Below are positions 1 through 8,224 of a DNA stretch of 64,000 nucleotides, in pieces. Every line of letters begins with the position of its first letter. Positions within the stretch are counted from its first letter, which is position 1. The notes below the pieces were generated by a model. It was given only the letters and a program-made list of their open reading frames with translations. It had not been told where the DNA came from and did no database searches. Source of the stretch: Flavobacterium denitrificans DSM 15936 (GTDB lineage: Bacteria; Bacteroidota; Bacteroidia; Flavobacteriales; Flavobacteriaceae); contig NZ_AUDL01000013.1 in assembly GCF_000425445.1 (NCBI RefSeq), positions 1 to 64,000 of the forward strand. Direction: 5' to 3'. Both the position numbers and the translations under genes were made by a program.

Positions 1-49
1 TTAGAATATAGAATATATAAGTAATGCATTTAAAAAGAATATTTTAAAA

Positions 50-80
50 AACAAAAAACCCGAATATTGCTATTCGGGTT
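50..80 (-). terminator. Rho-independent terminator of tRNA-Phe
   Basis: A stem formed by CCCGAATA and its complement with loop TTGC is followed on the minus strand by a T-rich tract. It lies directly after the 3' end of the tRNA gene, so it most likely ends that transcript. Confidence 0.8.
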
Positions 81-83
81 TCG

Positions 84-156
84 TGGTACCTCCAGGGATC
101 GAACCAGGGACACATGGATTTTCAGTCCATTGCTCTACCATCTGAGCTAAGGTACC
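84..156 (-). tRNA. tRNA-Phe (anticodon GAA)
   Basis: The minus strand folds into a 73-nt cloverleaf: a 7-bp acceptor stem (GGTACCT with AGGTACC), D arm GCTC/GAGC, an anticodon stem TGGA/TCCA enclosing CTGAAAA (anticodon GAA), and a T loop TTCGATC. The discriminator base is A73 and CCA is not encoded, as is usual in Bacteroidota. The T stem (CCTGG on both sides) has one internal T-T mismatch at 51-63, which is slightly unusual. A promoter and a terminator flank it, so it appears to be a single-gene transcript. Confidence 0.95.
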
Positions 157-177
157 GTCTTGTGCTCAATGCGGGTG

Positions 178-207
178 CAAAGATAGAATCATTTTTCGTT
201 TATCCAA
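178..207 (-). promoter_or_regulatory. Promoter of tRNA-Phe (TTTTG-N19-TATCTTTG)
   Basis: On the minus strand a -33 TTTTG and a -7 TATCTTTG are separated by 19 bp, matching the Bacteroidota primary sigma consensus. The -7 box ends about 21 bp upstream of the mature tRNA 5' end. It lies upstream of, and so argues against, any coaX start before position 261. Confidence 0.75.
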
Positions 208-260
208 AACATTTTTTTAAAAAAATCAATTCGTATCTTCGCAAGGGTAAAAAAATAGAT

Positions 261-995
261 ATGATTTTAACTGTTGATGTTGGTAATACACGAATTAAAG
301 CGGCTGTATTTGAGGAGAATAATGTATTGGGAAATTTTGTTTTTGAGAAAAACGATCTCGAAAAAAAAATTGAAGAAATTTTAGAAAAATTTCAAAATTG
401 TTCTGATTTGGTTGTTGCTTCGGTTGGAAATATCGAAAAACAATCTTTTTTGGCTTTCGAAAATCAACTCAATATCCATTTTTTTACTCATGAAGATATT
501 TTTCCCTTCCATAATAAATATGCAACTCCAAAAACGCTCGGAATAGACAGAATGATTTTGGCGGCTGGCGCAACTTTGCAATTCCCCAAAAAAAACAGAT
601 TAGTAATTGATGCGGGAACATGCATTACTTACGATTTTATCGACGAAAATGACAACTATTTGGGTGGAGCAATCTCGCCAGGATTAAGATTACGATACGA
701 ATCTTTGCATCAATTCACAGCCAAACTGCCTTTGCTGACTTTTGAAGAACCCGAAAATTATGTAGGAAACTCAACTCAACAAGCCATTCATTCAGGAGTT
801 GTCAATGGATTCGTCTATGAGATCGACGGTTTTATCGATGAATATCGAGCTGAATTTTCAAATTTTATAATAATTTTAACGGGAGGTGATGCAGAATTTT
901 TGGCTAAACGATTAAAAAATACCATATTTGCCAATTCAAATTTCCTACTAGAAAGTTTGAACCAAACATTTCAATATAAAATCGACAATGATTAA
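261..995 (+). CDS. coaX: Type III pantothenate kinase
   Basis: The product (244 aa) phosphorylates pantothenate with ATP, the first step of coenzyme A synthesis, in the cytoplasm. It carries the ASKHA-fold marks of CoaX: DVGNT near residues 6-10, GIDR near 94-97, DAGT near 117-120, GGAISPG near 135-141 and TGGD near 207. The reading frame is open further upstream, but that extension runs through the tRNA-Phe promoter and gene, so the ATG at 261 is chosen. A possible -7 box (TATCTTCG at 234-241) precedes it. Its 3' end overlaps the next gene by 8 bases, so it heads an operon with envelope genes. Length is normal for the family. Confidence 0.95.
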   Translation: MILTVDVGNTRIKAAVFEENNVLGNFVFEKNDLEKKIEEILEKFQNCSDLVVASVGNIEKQSFLAFENQLNIHFFTHEDIFPFHNKYATPKTLGIDRMILAAGATLQFPKKNRLVIDAGTCITYDFIDENDNYLGGAISPGLRLRYESLHQFTAKLPLLTFEEPENYVGNSTQQAIHSGVVNGFVYEIDGFIDEYRAEFSNFIIILTGGDAEFLAKRLKNTIFANSNFLLESLNQTFQYKIDND

Positions 996-2217
996 AAAAA
1001 TTATAATAAGTGCTTGTTTACTTATCTCGTTCGTTTCATTTGCTCAGCAAGGTACAGCTTCGCCATATTCTTTCTACGGAATTGGGGATGCAAGATTCAA
1101 AGGTACTCTAGAAAACAGATCTATGGCTGGGGTTTCAATAGAACAGGATAGTATTCACTTGAATGTTGATAATCCGTCAAGTTATGCTAGTTTAAGACAA
1201 ACTACATTTACTGTTGGGGGAAGTTTTGGTACAGCTACGCTAAAAAATTCTGATCACTCAGAAAAAGCGCAACGAGCAACTTTCGATTATTTAGCAATAG
1301 GTATTCCGATGAAGAAATTTGGAGCAGCTTTTGGTTTGGTTCCGTTATCATCAGTTGGGTATAAAATCTTAAATGATAATACAGCTACTGAAGGAGCGAC
1401 AAATAGCCAGTTTGAAGGAAAAGGTGGTATTAATAAAGTGTTCTTTGGTTTAGGTTACAAAATTAGGCCAAATTGGAATATTGGAGCAGATGTACAATAT
1501 AATTTTGGATCGATAAATACATCAAGTGTTGAGGCGATCACTGGGGTGCAAAATGCAACTCGAGAAACTAATGAATCTGATTTGTCAGGTGCGAACTTTA
1601 ATGTTGGGACAATGTATCAAACCAAGATCGATAAAAAAATGATGTTGTTTACAAGTTTGAACTATACATTCGCCAGTACATTAAATGCAAGCAATGTAAG
1701 AACTATTGAAGTTGATTCAGATCCAGATCCAATTGTGTCTGATCCAGTAGAAGCAAAATTAAAACTTGGAAGCAAATTGACTATTGGAGCTGGAGTTGGT
1801 GTTCCTAGAAAATGGCTTGTTGGAACAACGCTTGCTTTTCAAGGCAGCGGGCAGTATGAGAATTATTACAATTCAAGTGATGATGTTCGTTATGAAAAAT
1901 ATTCAAAATATGCACTTGGAGGTTATTATATCCCTAATTACACATCATTTGCAAATTACTTCAGCAGAGTTACTTACAGAGCCGGTTTGAAATATGAAAA
2001 AACAGGCTTGGTACTTAATAATCAAGAAATAAATGATATCGGAATGACTTTAGGTGCTGGTTTCCCAATTACGGGATCTTTTTCAAATGTGAATATTGGA
2101 ATTGAATTTGGTAAAAGAGGGACAACTTCTGCAGGTTTGATCCAAGAGAATTATTTGAACTTCAGTGCAAGTTTTTCTTTCAACGACAGATGGTTCTCGC
2201 AACGAAAAATTGAGTAA
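988..2217 (+). CDS. Probable outer-membrane beta-barrel protein, conserved
   Basis: The 409-aa product has a clear signal peptide (about residues 1-20, ending at FAQ) followed by alternating glycine- and aromatic-rich strands typical of an outer-membrane barrel. Near the N-terminus it reads SPYSFYGIGD, a pattern I associate with conserved flavobacterial barrel proteins encoded beside coaX and lptC. No catalytic motif is visible, and I cannot name a substrate. It starts 8 bases inside coaX, which implies translational coupling. A role in envelope biogenesis is inferred only from the neighbourhood. Confidence 0.75.
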   Translation: MIKKIIISACLLISFVSFAQQGTASPYSFYGIGDARFKGTLENRSMAGVSIEQDSIHLNVDNPSSYASLRQTTFTVGGSFGTATLKNSDHSEKAQRATFDYLAIGIPMKKFGAAFGLVPLSSVGYKILNDNTATEGATNSQFEGKGGINKVFFGLGYKIRPNWNIGADVQYNFGSINTSSVEAITGVQNATRETNESDLSGANFNVGTMYQTKIDKKMMLFTSLNYTFASTLNASNVRTIEVDSDPDPIVSDPVEAKLKLGSKLTIGAGVGVPRKWLVGTTLAFQGSGQYENYYNSSDDVRYEKYSKYALGGYYIPNYTSFANYFSRVTYRAGLKYEKTGLVLNNQEINDIGMTLGAGFPITGSFSNVNIGIEFGKRGTTSAGLIQENYLNFSASFSFNDRWFSQRKIE

Positions 2218-2267
2218 TACCTAAGCTATATTTTTCTAAGCTCATTACAATTTACTACTTTTGGCAA

Positions 2268-2819
2268 ATGAATTTACCAAAAAGATATACTATAGCCGTT
2301 GTCACAGTTTTTGCTGTGACACTGTTTTTTGGATGCGAAAGTAATTTTAAAGAAGTGCAAAGAAGTAATTTTGCCGAATTCGTTCCGGGAAGTGATGCCG
2401 ATACGGTAAATATAAAATATACAGATTCTGGTCGTATAACTGGGGTTTTGATAAGCCCGAAAATGCTCGATTATTCTAATCTTGAATTTCCTTTTACAGA
2501 TTTTCCAAAAGGAATTGATGTAACGTTATATGACAAAAAGCAAAAACGTACTTTTATCAAGTCAAATTATGCAGTTTCTTATAAAAGTACAGGAATAATT
2601 GATTTGCAAGGGGATGTTAAAATCACTTCAGAAGCAGGCCAAGTTTTAGAAACCGAACAGCTTTATTTCGATCAAAAAAATGAGTGGTTTTATACCGAAA
2701 GAAAATTCAAGCTTACAGATGCAAAAGGAGTGTCAACCGGGCAAGGAATAGATTTTAGCAAAGATTTTAAAATGATCAATTCGCAACGAATAAGTGGTGA
2801 AATTGAGTCAAACGAATAA
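2268..2819 (+). CDS. lptC: LPS export protein LptC
   Basis: A 183-aa protein with an N-terminal hydrophobic segment (residues 8-22) and then a periplasmic beta-rich domain of the LptC/OstA type (about residues 45-175), with repeated strands such as LQGDVKITSEAGQVLETEQLY. LptC links the inner-membrane LptBFG ABC complex to the LptA bridge in lipopolysaccharide export. A Cys at residue 23 suggests it may be a lipoprotein rather than a plain membrane-anchored protein. A TACTTTTG box at 2256-2263 sits only 4 bases before the ATG, so any transcript from it would be almost leaderless. The gene also follows the upstream barrel gene closely and precedes a small membrane gene by 5 bases. Confidence 0.85.
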   Translation: MNLPKRYTIAVVTVFAVTLFFGCESNFKEVQRSNFAEFVPGSDADTVNIKYTDSGRITGVLISPKMLDYSNLEFPFTDFPKGIDVTLYDKKQKRTFIKSNYAVSYKSTGIIDLQGDVKITSEAGQVLETEQLYFDQKNEWFYTERKFKLTDAKGVSTGQGIDFSKDFKMINSQRISGEIESNE

Positions 2820-2824
2820 ATATC

Positions 2825-3019
2825 ATGGGTTATTTAAAATACACACAATACGTTTACATCGCATTTGCCGTATACTTTATATATGATGGCGTTATAAAAC
2901 TAAATGAAGGGAACGAAAACTATGCCTTGAGTTTTGTAATTGCGGGAATGGCCGTTTTTATGTTTTTCTTTAGAAGGAAATTTGTCAAAAAATTTGACGA
3001 CCGCAATAAAAAACAGTAA
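2825..3019 (+). CDS. Small conserved membrane protein
   Basis: A 64-aa protein with two hydrophobic segments (about residues 9-22 and 36-50) and a basic C-terminal tail (RRKFVKKFDDRNKK). It lies 5 bases after lptC and 2 bases before the CNNM/CorC gene, so it is surely translated as part of this operon. No domain is recognised. Its place suggests an envelope role, but nothing in the sequence proves one. Confidence 0.75.
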   Translation: MGYLKYTQYVYIAFAVYFIYDGVIKLNEGNENYALSFVIAGMAVFMFFFRRKFVKKFDDRNKKQ

Positions 3020-3021
3020 AA

Positions 3022-4281
3022 ATGGAAATTAGTATTATAATATTGTGTTTAATACTATCAGCCTTTTTTTCGGGAATGGAGATTGCGTTTATTTCCTCCA
3101 ATAAAATTTATCTTGAGATTGAGAAAAAACAAGATAATTTTTTGTCAAGAATTTTAACCAAACTTACTCAAAATCCGTCAAAATTTATTGCGGCAATGCT
3201 TATTGGCAATAATGTCGCTTTAGTAGTTTATGGGTTTTATATGGGAGATTTGATTCTTCGATGTATCATAAGCTTAGGGTTTCAGTTTTCTGACTGGACA
3301 AGCCTTTTGGTTCAAACTGTGATTTCAACCCTTGTTGTTTTAATTACTGCTGAATTTCTTCCAAAAGTGTTTTTTCAAATTTATGCAAATTCGTTAGTTA
3401 AGTTTTTTGCCGTTCCGGCTTATATTTTTTATAAGCTATTCTATTATATCTCAACTTTTTTTATCTGGATTTCCGATTTTGTTTTAAAGAAATTTTTTAA
3501 AACTGAAGGCGACCAAGTGCAATTGTACTTTAGCAAAATAGAATTAGGGAATTATATAACGGAGCAGATGAATGCCGTAGAAGATGATGAAGAAGTAGAT
3601 TCTGAAATTCAGATTTTTCAAAATGCGTTGGAGTTTTCGGGCGTAAAAGCGCGTGATATTATGACGCCACGTACAGAAATTGTCGATATAGATTTGTTTG
3701 AAAGTGTGTCAGACTTAAAAACGCTTTTTATAGAAACTGGTTATTCTAAAATCGTGGTCAGTCAAAATTCGCTTGATGATATTGTGGGTTATGTGCATTC
3801 TTTTGACTTGTTTAAAAAACCAGCAACAATCAAATCAGTATTAATGACGGTTGAATTTGTTCCAGAAACAATTTTGATCAAAGATGCATTAAATCTCCTT
3901 ATTAAAAAAAGGAAAAATGTTGCCGTCGTGCTGGATGAATATGGAGGAACTTCAGGAATTATTACAATAGAAGATATTGTTGAAGAGCTTTTTGGGGAAA
4001 TTGAAGATGAGCATGATCTTGATGAAGAACTAGTCGAAGAAGATTTAGGAGAAGGTAACTTCTTGTTTTCAACTCGTTTAGATGTTGAGTACTTGAATGA
4101 AACCTACAAACTAGAAATTCCTGAAGAAGATTCATATGGGACATTAGGTGGTTTTATAGTGAATTCAACTAAGAAAATTCCGCAAAAAGGAGATAAAATT
4201 GTAATCGATAACTATCATTTTGTGATCGAAGAAGCAACAAATAAGAAAATTGAATTAGTGAAAATGTCCATAAAAGACTGA
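3022..4281 (+). CDS. CNNM-domain / CorC-HlyC family protein with CBS pair
   Basis: 419 aa. The N-terminal CNNM transmembrane domain (about residues 1-155) begins with SGMEIAF at 17-23. A CBS pair follows (about 200-325), with IMTPR at 213 and DEYGGTSGIIT at 305-315, then a C-terminal CorC_HlyC domain (about 340-415). Family members are inner-membrane proteins linked to divalent cation transport or resistance; the name hemolysin is historical. It is a paralogue of the gliding protein GldE, but no gldD or other gliding gene is adjacent, so I do not call it gldE. It is the last gene of the coaX-lptC operon, because ppiD has its own promoter. Confidence 0.85.
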   Translation: MEISIIILCLILSAFFSGMEIAFISSNKIYLEIEKKQDNFLSRILTKLTQNPSKFIAAMLIGNNVALVVYGFYMGDLILRCIISLGFQFSDWTSLLVQTVISTLVVLITAEFLPKVFFQIYANSLVKFFAVPAYIFYKLFYYISTFFIWISDFVLKKFFKTEGDQVQLYFSKIELGNYITEQMNAVEDDEEVDSEIQIFQNALEFSGVKARDIMTPRTEIVDIDLFESVSDLKTLFIETGYSKIVVSQNSLDDIVGYVHSFDLFKKPATIKSVLMTVEFVPETILIKDALNLLIKKRKNVAVVLDEYGGTSGIITIEDIVEELFGEIEDEHDLDEELVEEDLGEGNFLFSTRLDVEYLNETYKLEIPEEDSYGTLGGFIVNSTKKIPQKGDKIVIDNYHFVIEEATNKKIELVKMSIKD

Positions 4282-4329
4282 TTTTTTTCAATAATTAAAA
4301 AAATTGTGCAAAATAAAACGCTAGTTGTA

Positions 4330-4358
4330 TTGTTATTAACTAGATAATTGTATTTTCG
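4330..4358 (+). promoter_or_regulatory. Promoter of the PpiD-like gene (TTG-N18-TATTTTCG)
   Basis: TTG at 4330-4332 and TATTTTCG at 4351-4358 are spaced 18 bp apart, one base off the Bacteroidota -7 consensus TAnnTTTG. The start codon lies 31 bases downstream. Confidence 0.6.
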
Positions 4359-4389
4359 CAAACTGAATATAAAATTAACGATAATAAAA

Positions 4390-6489
4390 ATGGCAGTTTT
4401 AGCAAAAATTAGACAACGTTCCGCGTTATTGATAGGAGTTATTGCACTTGCATTATTTGCATTTATAATACAAGATCTATTCAACAAAGGAACATTTAGT
4501 CAAAGTTCAAAAGATGTGGGAAGCATCGACGGAAAAGATATTTCATTTGAAGACTTTAGAGTTAAAGTTAGTAATGTTGAAAAAAGTGGGCAAGGTATTA
4601 CTTCCACTGAAGCTGCAAACAGAGTTTGGGATCAAGAGGTTTCAATCGCATTGTTATCTGCTCAATTCGATAAATTAGGATTAAGAGTAGGTGAGAAACA
4701 TTTAATTGAAGTTTTAAAAGCAGATCCAAATATTGGTAAAAACCCAATGTTTTTAAATGCGGCAGGAATGTTTGATGTTGTAAAATTTAAAGATTACTTC
4801 AAAACTAATCCTGAAGCAGCACAATATATTTCGCAAAAAGAAAAAGATGCTGAATTAAATGCAAAATTCCAAATCTACAATACATTAATCAAATCTGGAC
4901 TTTACACAACTGCTAGTGAAGGAAAGTTGAAATATGAAATGGAAGCAAACAAAGTAAACTTTAGTTATGCGGCAGCTTTATATTCTTCTATCAAAGATAG
5001 TGAAGTGAAAATTTCTGATGATGAAATCGTAGATTATATGAAGAAAAACGAGAAAAAATTCAAAGCGGATGAAACTCGTGAAATTCAATATGTTTTAGTT
5101 GAAGACAAAGCTTCAAAAGAAGATGAAGCTGAAATTAAAGCAAAAATCACAGGATTATTAAACGGAAGCGTAGTTTACAATGCAAAAACGGGTAAAAATG
5201 ATACTTTGCCTGGATTTAAAAATGCTACAAACATTGCAGAGTTCGTAAACTCAAATTCTGATGTTCCTTATGATTCAACTTATGTTCCTAAAAATGCTTT
5301 GCCAGCTGTTGATGCTGACAAATTGTTCAGCTTACCTGCAGGAGCAATTTATGGGCCATATGTTTACGGAAGATATTATGCAATTTCTAAATCTTTAGGA
5401 TTTAAAGCTGGTGTTAATGCAAAAGCTAGCCATATTTTGATTGCTTATGATGGATCTCAAACTCCAAATGCAAAAGAAAAAAGAACTAAAGAAGAAGCAA
5501 AAGCTAAAGCCGAAGAAATTTTAGCTCAAGTTCAAGCTAATCCAGATAGTTTCATGATGCTTGCTTTTACAAGTTCTGATGATTCATCTGCACAGCAAGG
5601 TGGAGATTTAGGTTATTTTGGTCAAGGCCAAATGGTAAAACCATTCAATGATTTTGTATTCAACAACGGAATTGGTAAAGTTGGATTAGTTGAAACTCCA
5701 TTCGGTTTCCATATCATTAAAGTTACTGATAAACAAGACGGAATTCGTTTAGCTACAATTGCTCAAAAAATTGAGCCATCTGAAGCTACTTCTGATAAAG
5801 TGTTTACATTGGCAACTAAATTCGAAATGGACGCTGCTGATAAAGATTTTGCTGCTACAGCAAAAGAATTAGGTTTAAAAGTCTCTGCTCCAGTAACTGC
5901 AAAAGCTATGGATGAAGCGTTTGGTCCTCTAGGAAACCAACGTAACATTATCAGATGGGCATTTGACAAAGAAACAAGCATTGGTGATGTGAAACGTTTT
6001 GAATTAGCTAATATTGGTCACGTAATTGCTCAATACAAAAGCGAAAACAAATCTGGTTTAGTATCTGTAACTTTAGCTAGACCTTATGTTGAGTCAATCT
6101 TGAAAAACAAGAAAAAAGCTGAAATCTTAAAAGCTAAATTAACTGGTTCTACAATCGAAGCTATGGCTAAGAGTGCTGGTGTAACAGTTCAGCAAGCAAC
6201 TAACGTAACTATGGATAATCCTGTGTTGCCAGGTGGTGTCGGGCAAGAGCCTAAAGTTGTTGGAAATGCATTTGCTTTAGCACCAAATAAAGTTTCTGCT
6301 CCAATTGAAGGTAATACTGGAGTTTATGTAGTGAAAAACGTAAGCACTGTTAAAGCTCCTGCAATTGCAAACCACGCAGAGTATGTGGCTAAGTTAAAAT
6401 CTCAAAGTGCATCTGATGCAAGCAGAGTTTTGCCAGCTTTGAAAAGCAATGCTAAAATCGAAGATAATAGATTGCAATTTAACTACTAG
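4390..6489 (+). CDS. ppiD: PpiD/SurA-type peptidyl-prolyl isomerase
   Basis: 699 aa. A short cytoplasmic N-terminus and one transmembrane helix (about residues 12-32) anchor a large periplasmic part: a SurA_N-like chaperone region, then a parvulin domain at about residues 343-445 (ASHILIAYD, GGDLGYFGQGQMVKPF, ETPFGFHIIKV), then a long C-terminal chaperone segment. The family folds outer-membrane and periplasmic proteins at the inner membrane. The start at MAVLAKIRQRS is preferred over an in-frame codon 14 residues upstream, because that codon lies inside the promoter. Transcribed alone: it has its own promoter and a strong terminator. Confidence 0.9.
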   Translation: MAVLAKIRQRSALLIGVIALALFAFIIQDLFNKGTFSQSSKDVGSIDGKDISFEDFRVKVSNVEKSGQGITSTEAANRVWDQEVSIALLSAQFDKLGLRVGEKHLIEVLKADPNIGKNPMFLNAAGMFDVVKFKDYFKTNPEAAQYISQKEKDAELNAKFQIYNTLIKSGLYTTASEGKLKYEMEANKVNFSYAAALYSSIKDSEVKISDDEIVDYMKKNEKKFKADETREIQYVLVEDKASKEDEAEIKAKITGLLNGSVVYNAKTGKNDTLPGFKNATNIAEFVNSNSDVPYDSTYVPKNALPAVDADKLFSLPAGAIYGPYVYGRYYAISKSLGFKAGVNAKASHILIAYDGSQTPNAKEKRTKEEAKAKAEEILAQVQANPDSFMMLAFTSSDDSSAQQGGDLGYFGQGQMVKPFNDFVFNNGIGKVGLVETPFGFHIIKVTDKQDGIRLATIAQKIEPSEATSDKVFTLATKFEMDAADKDFAATAKELGLKVSAPVTAKAMDEAFGPLGNQRNIIRWAFDKETSIGDVKRFELANIGHVIAQYKSENKSGLVSVTLARPYVESILKNKKKAEILKAKLTGSTIEAMAKSAGVTVQQATNVTMDNPVLPGGVGQEPKVVGNAFALAPNKVSAPIEGNTGVYVVKNVSTVKAPAIANHAEYVAKLKSQSASDASRVLPALKSNAKIEDNRLQFNY

Positions 6490-6514
6490 TTTTTAGAAGT
6501 TAAAATTAAAATAT

Positions 6515-6546
6515 AAAACCCGAAACTTTAGGTTTCGGGTTTTTTG
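6515..6546 (+). terminator. Terminator after ppiD
   Basis: A 12-bp perfect stem (AAAACCCGAAAC and complement) with a 5-nt loop is followed by a T run. It ends the ppiD transcript. Confidence 0.9.
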
Positions 6547-6763
6547 TTTAAATAGTTATCTGCAACCTTTTTTTGTAATCCAAACAGCTTTGTTTTTTGT
6601 AAGTTATATAGGAATAATAGAAATATAATTTAAAAAATTTGGGTTATTAGAATTATTGCATTTAATTTGTTAAAATTTTTATTTAAACAGAATAAATTTT
6701 ATCTGCACGATATTTAAAATAGAGAGACAAAAATGAATATGTACCTTAATAATCAGATGATTA

Positions 6764-7213
6764 ATGTTTTTTGTATTTAGACTTTTTAGAAGAAAACCAC
6801 GGGTATATTCCAAAATTGAGAATCATATTTACGGGATTATTATTGAGCTTTTGAAAGTGAGCAGTACTGACATCAATGTTGATGAATTAGGAGGTAAATA
6901 CTACTTAAGTAATGAGGAGCAACATTTTAAAGTTACAATCTTGAGTAACGATTATGTAATCCGATTGACGAACACACGTGATTCTGTTGCTGAAAAATAC
7001 GACAAAGGATTCGTTGAAGATGTTCTAAAGGCGGTAAAAGAAGAAAAACACAGGAGAATGGAACTTGTGTATGATTCGATTAACAGCAGCATTGAAAAGA
7101 TGGCAGAACGTCTTCATAATACACTTATTGAGTCTAATGAATTAGAAAATCAAAAGGTTCGTCATTTACAATCAGAGCCTGAACTTTCTGAAGATAAAAA
7201 AGCCAATATTTAA
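6764..7213 (+). CDS. Conserved hypothetical cytoplasmic protein
   Basis: 149 aa, no signal peptide or transmembrane helix, basic N-terminus (RLFRRKPRVYSK), a mixed alpha/beta middle and a long charged helical C-terminal half (about residues 75-145) that may form a coiled coil. I do not recognise the family. It is transcribed towards the GHMP kinase gene and ends only one base before it (convergent), with no terminator between them. About 270 bases of gene-free, AT-rich DNA precede it. Confidence 0.65.
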   Translation: MFFVFRLFRRKPRVYSKIENHIYGIIIELLKVSSTDINVDELGGKYYLSNEEQHFKVTILSNDYVIRLTNTRDSVAEKYDKGFVEDVLKAVKEEKHRRMELVYDSINSSIEKMAERLHNTLIESNELENQKVRHLQSEPELSEDKKANI

Positions 7214-7214
7214 A

Positions 7215-8123
7215 TTATAAAATCATTTCTTTGTAAGTAAGAATGGTGTCGTATCCTTTTGATTGAAAATAGGCTGCCGGATTATCCTCTGCCACTACCA
7301 TAACAAAATCCCCACCCCATGCTCCGAGGCTTTTAATCGTTCCATTGAAATCTGGAAAAGCTTTTTCTTTGATTGTGCTCATTTCAAGAATATTGCTCAA
7401 ATGAGTTTCATGTCTTTGAATTTCGTGAGCGAATTCTTTTAATGTTTTAGCATGTAAGATTGCATGGGTAATTTTATTGTTTTCTGCGACACTTTTGGAT
7501 AAATTTTGCTCCTTATGTTTGTTATAGGCCTGAATGGCAGCTTTGCTGTTTTGCTTTTTATTTAGGTAAACAAAGTAGATGTTTTTTGCGAAATCAGGAT
7601 TGAAAGTTACAGGATGCACCGTATTTTTTTCTATTTTATAAAGAATTGGCGTATCATTTTGAGCGCATGCAATATCATAACCACTTCCGCCAAAACTATT
7701 TCTTAATAGCGTAAAAGCATTTATTTTTGTCCATTGAGCAATATTATTGATCAAAGTTGATGAAGTGCCCAATCCCCAGTTTCTAGGAAAAGTTAGATTT
7801 GTTGTGATTTTATAACCCTCAGAATTGTTTATGAAATCTGGATTTAATAAATAGGCTTCGTGAAGAATATTTATAAGCGTTGTCTTTACAGTTTCTATCT
7901 CTGAATTGATATTGTTGATGATTTCATCAAATGAAATGGTGTTTTCAAACCAAAGCGTATTATCGTAATCATAGCTTTTCCAATCAATGATTTTGCCTTT
8001 TGCATTTTCGACAATTAAATTCTGCCCAAATTTGGTAGGCAAAGCAAATGCATCTGCACCATCTAAAACTAAATATTCTCCAGAGATGAATAATTTTCCG
8101 TTACTGTAAAAGGTTGTTGACAT
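7215..8123 (-). CDS. GYDIA-type GHMP kinase (mevalonate-pathway kinase family)
   Basis: 302 aa. It shows the GHMP kinase plan: N-terminal KLFISGEYLVL (residues 10-20), the phosphate loop region WGLGTSS (116-122), and the lineage-specific GGSGYDIA (145-152) that gives the family its name. The C-terminal motif LGAWGGDF replaces the usual G-G-G-T-loop sequence. Such proteins phosphorylate small alcohols or acids; next to HMG-CoA reductase a mevalonate or phosphomevalonate kinase role is likely but not proven. It is encoded downstream of HMG-CoA reductase on the same strand, separated by a palindromic repeat element. Confidence 0.85.
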   Translation of the reverse strand: MSTTFYSNGKLFISGEYLVLDGADAFALPTKFGQNLIVENAKGKIIDWKSYDYDNTLWFENTISFDEIINNINSEIETVKTTLINILHEAYLLNPDFINNSEGYKITTNLTFPRNWGLGTSSTLINNIAQWTKINAFTLLRNSFGGSGYDIACAQNDTPILYKIEKNTVHPVTFNPDFAKNIYFVYLNKKQNSKAAIQAYNKHKEQNLSKSVAENNKITHAILHAKTLKEFAHEIQRHETHLSNILEMSTIKEKAFPDFNGTIKSLGAWGGDFVMVVAEDNPAAYFQSKGYDTILTYKEMIL

Positions 8124-8132
8124 ACGTATTTT

Positions 8133-8222
8133 TTAGCCCCGATAGTAGTGAAAATCCTTTTGTGCCGGTCCCGATAGCTATCGGGAGGCAAAAGATTGTG
8201 ACGGATATCGGGATTAGCTTCT
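8133..8222 (-). repeat. Palindromic interspersed repeat between the two mevalonate genes
   Basis: The whole gap folds as one imperfect hairpin of about 90 nt: outer arms TAGCCCCGATA and TATCGGGATTA (one mismatch, one G-T), middle arms around CTTTTG/CAAAAG, and a perfect 18-nt palindrome TCCCGATAGCTATCGGGA at 8169-8186. Its GC content is well above the surroundings. I recall very similar intergenic elements in other flavobacterial genomes. It may act as a terminator, an RNA processing site or a REP-like mobile palindrome. Confidence 0.7.
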
Positions 8223-8224
8223 AA

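Noticed and set aside
114..260. N-terminal extension of coaX
   Set aside because: The extension is read through the tRNA-Phe gene and its promoter on the other strand; CoaX proteins begin at the DVGNT region, matching the ATG at 261.
3022..4281. GldE gliding protein
   Set aside because: Same CNNM/CBS/CorC layout, but no gldD or other gliding gene is adjacent and the neighbours are coaX/lptC; a general CNNM paralogue is the safer call.
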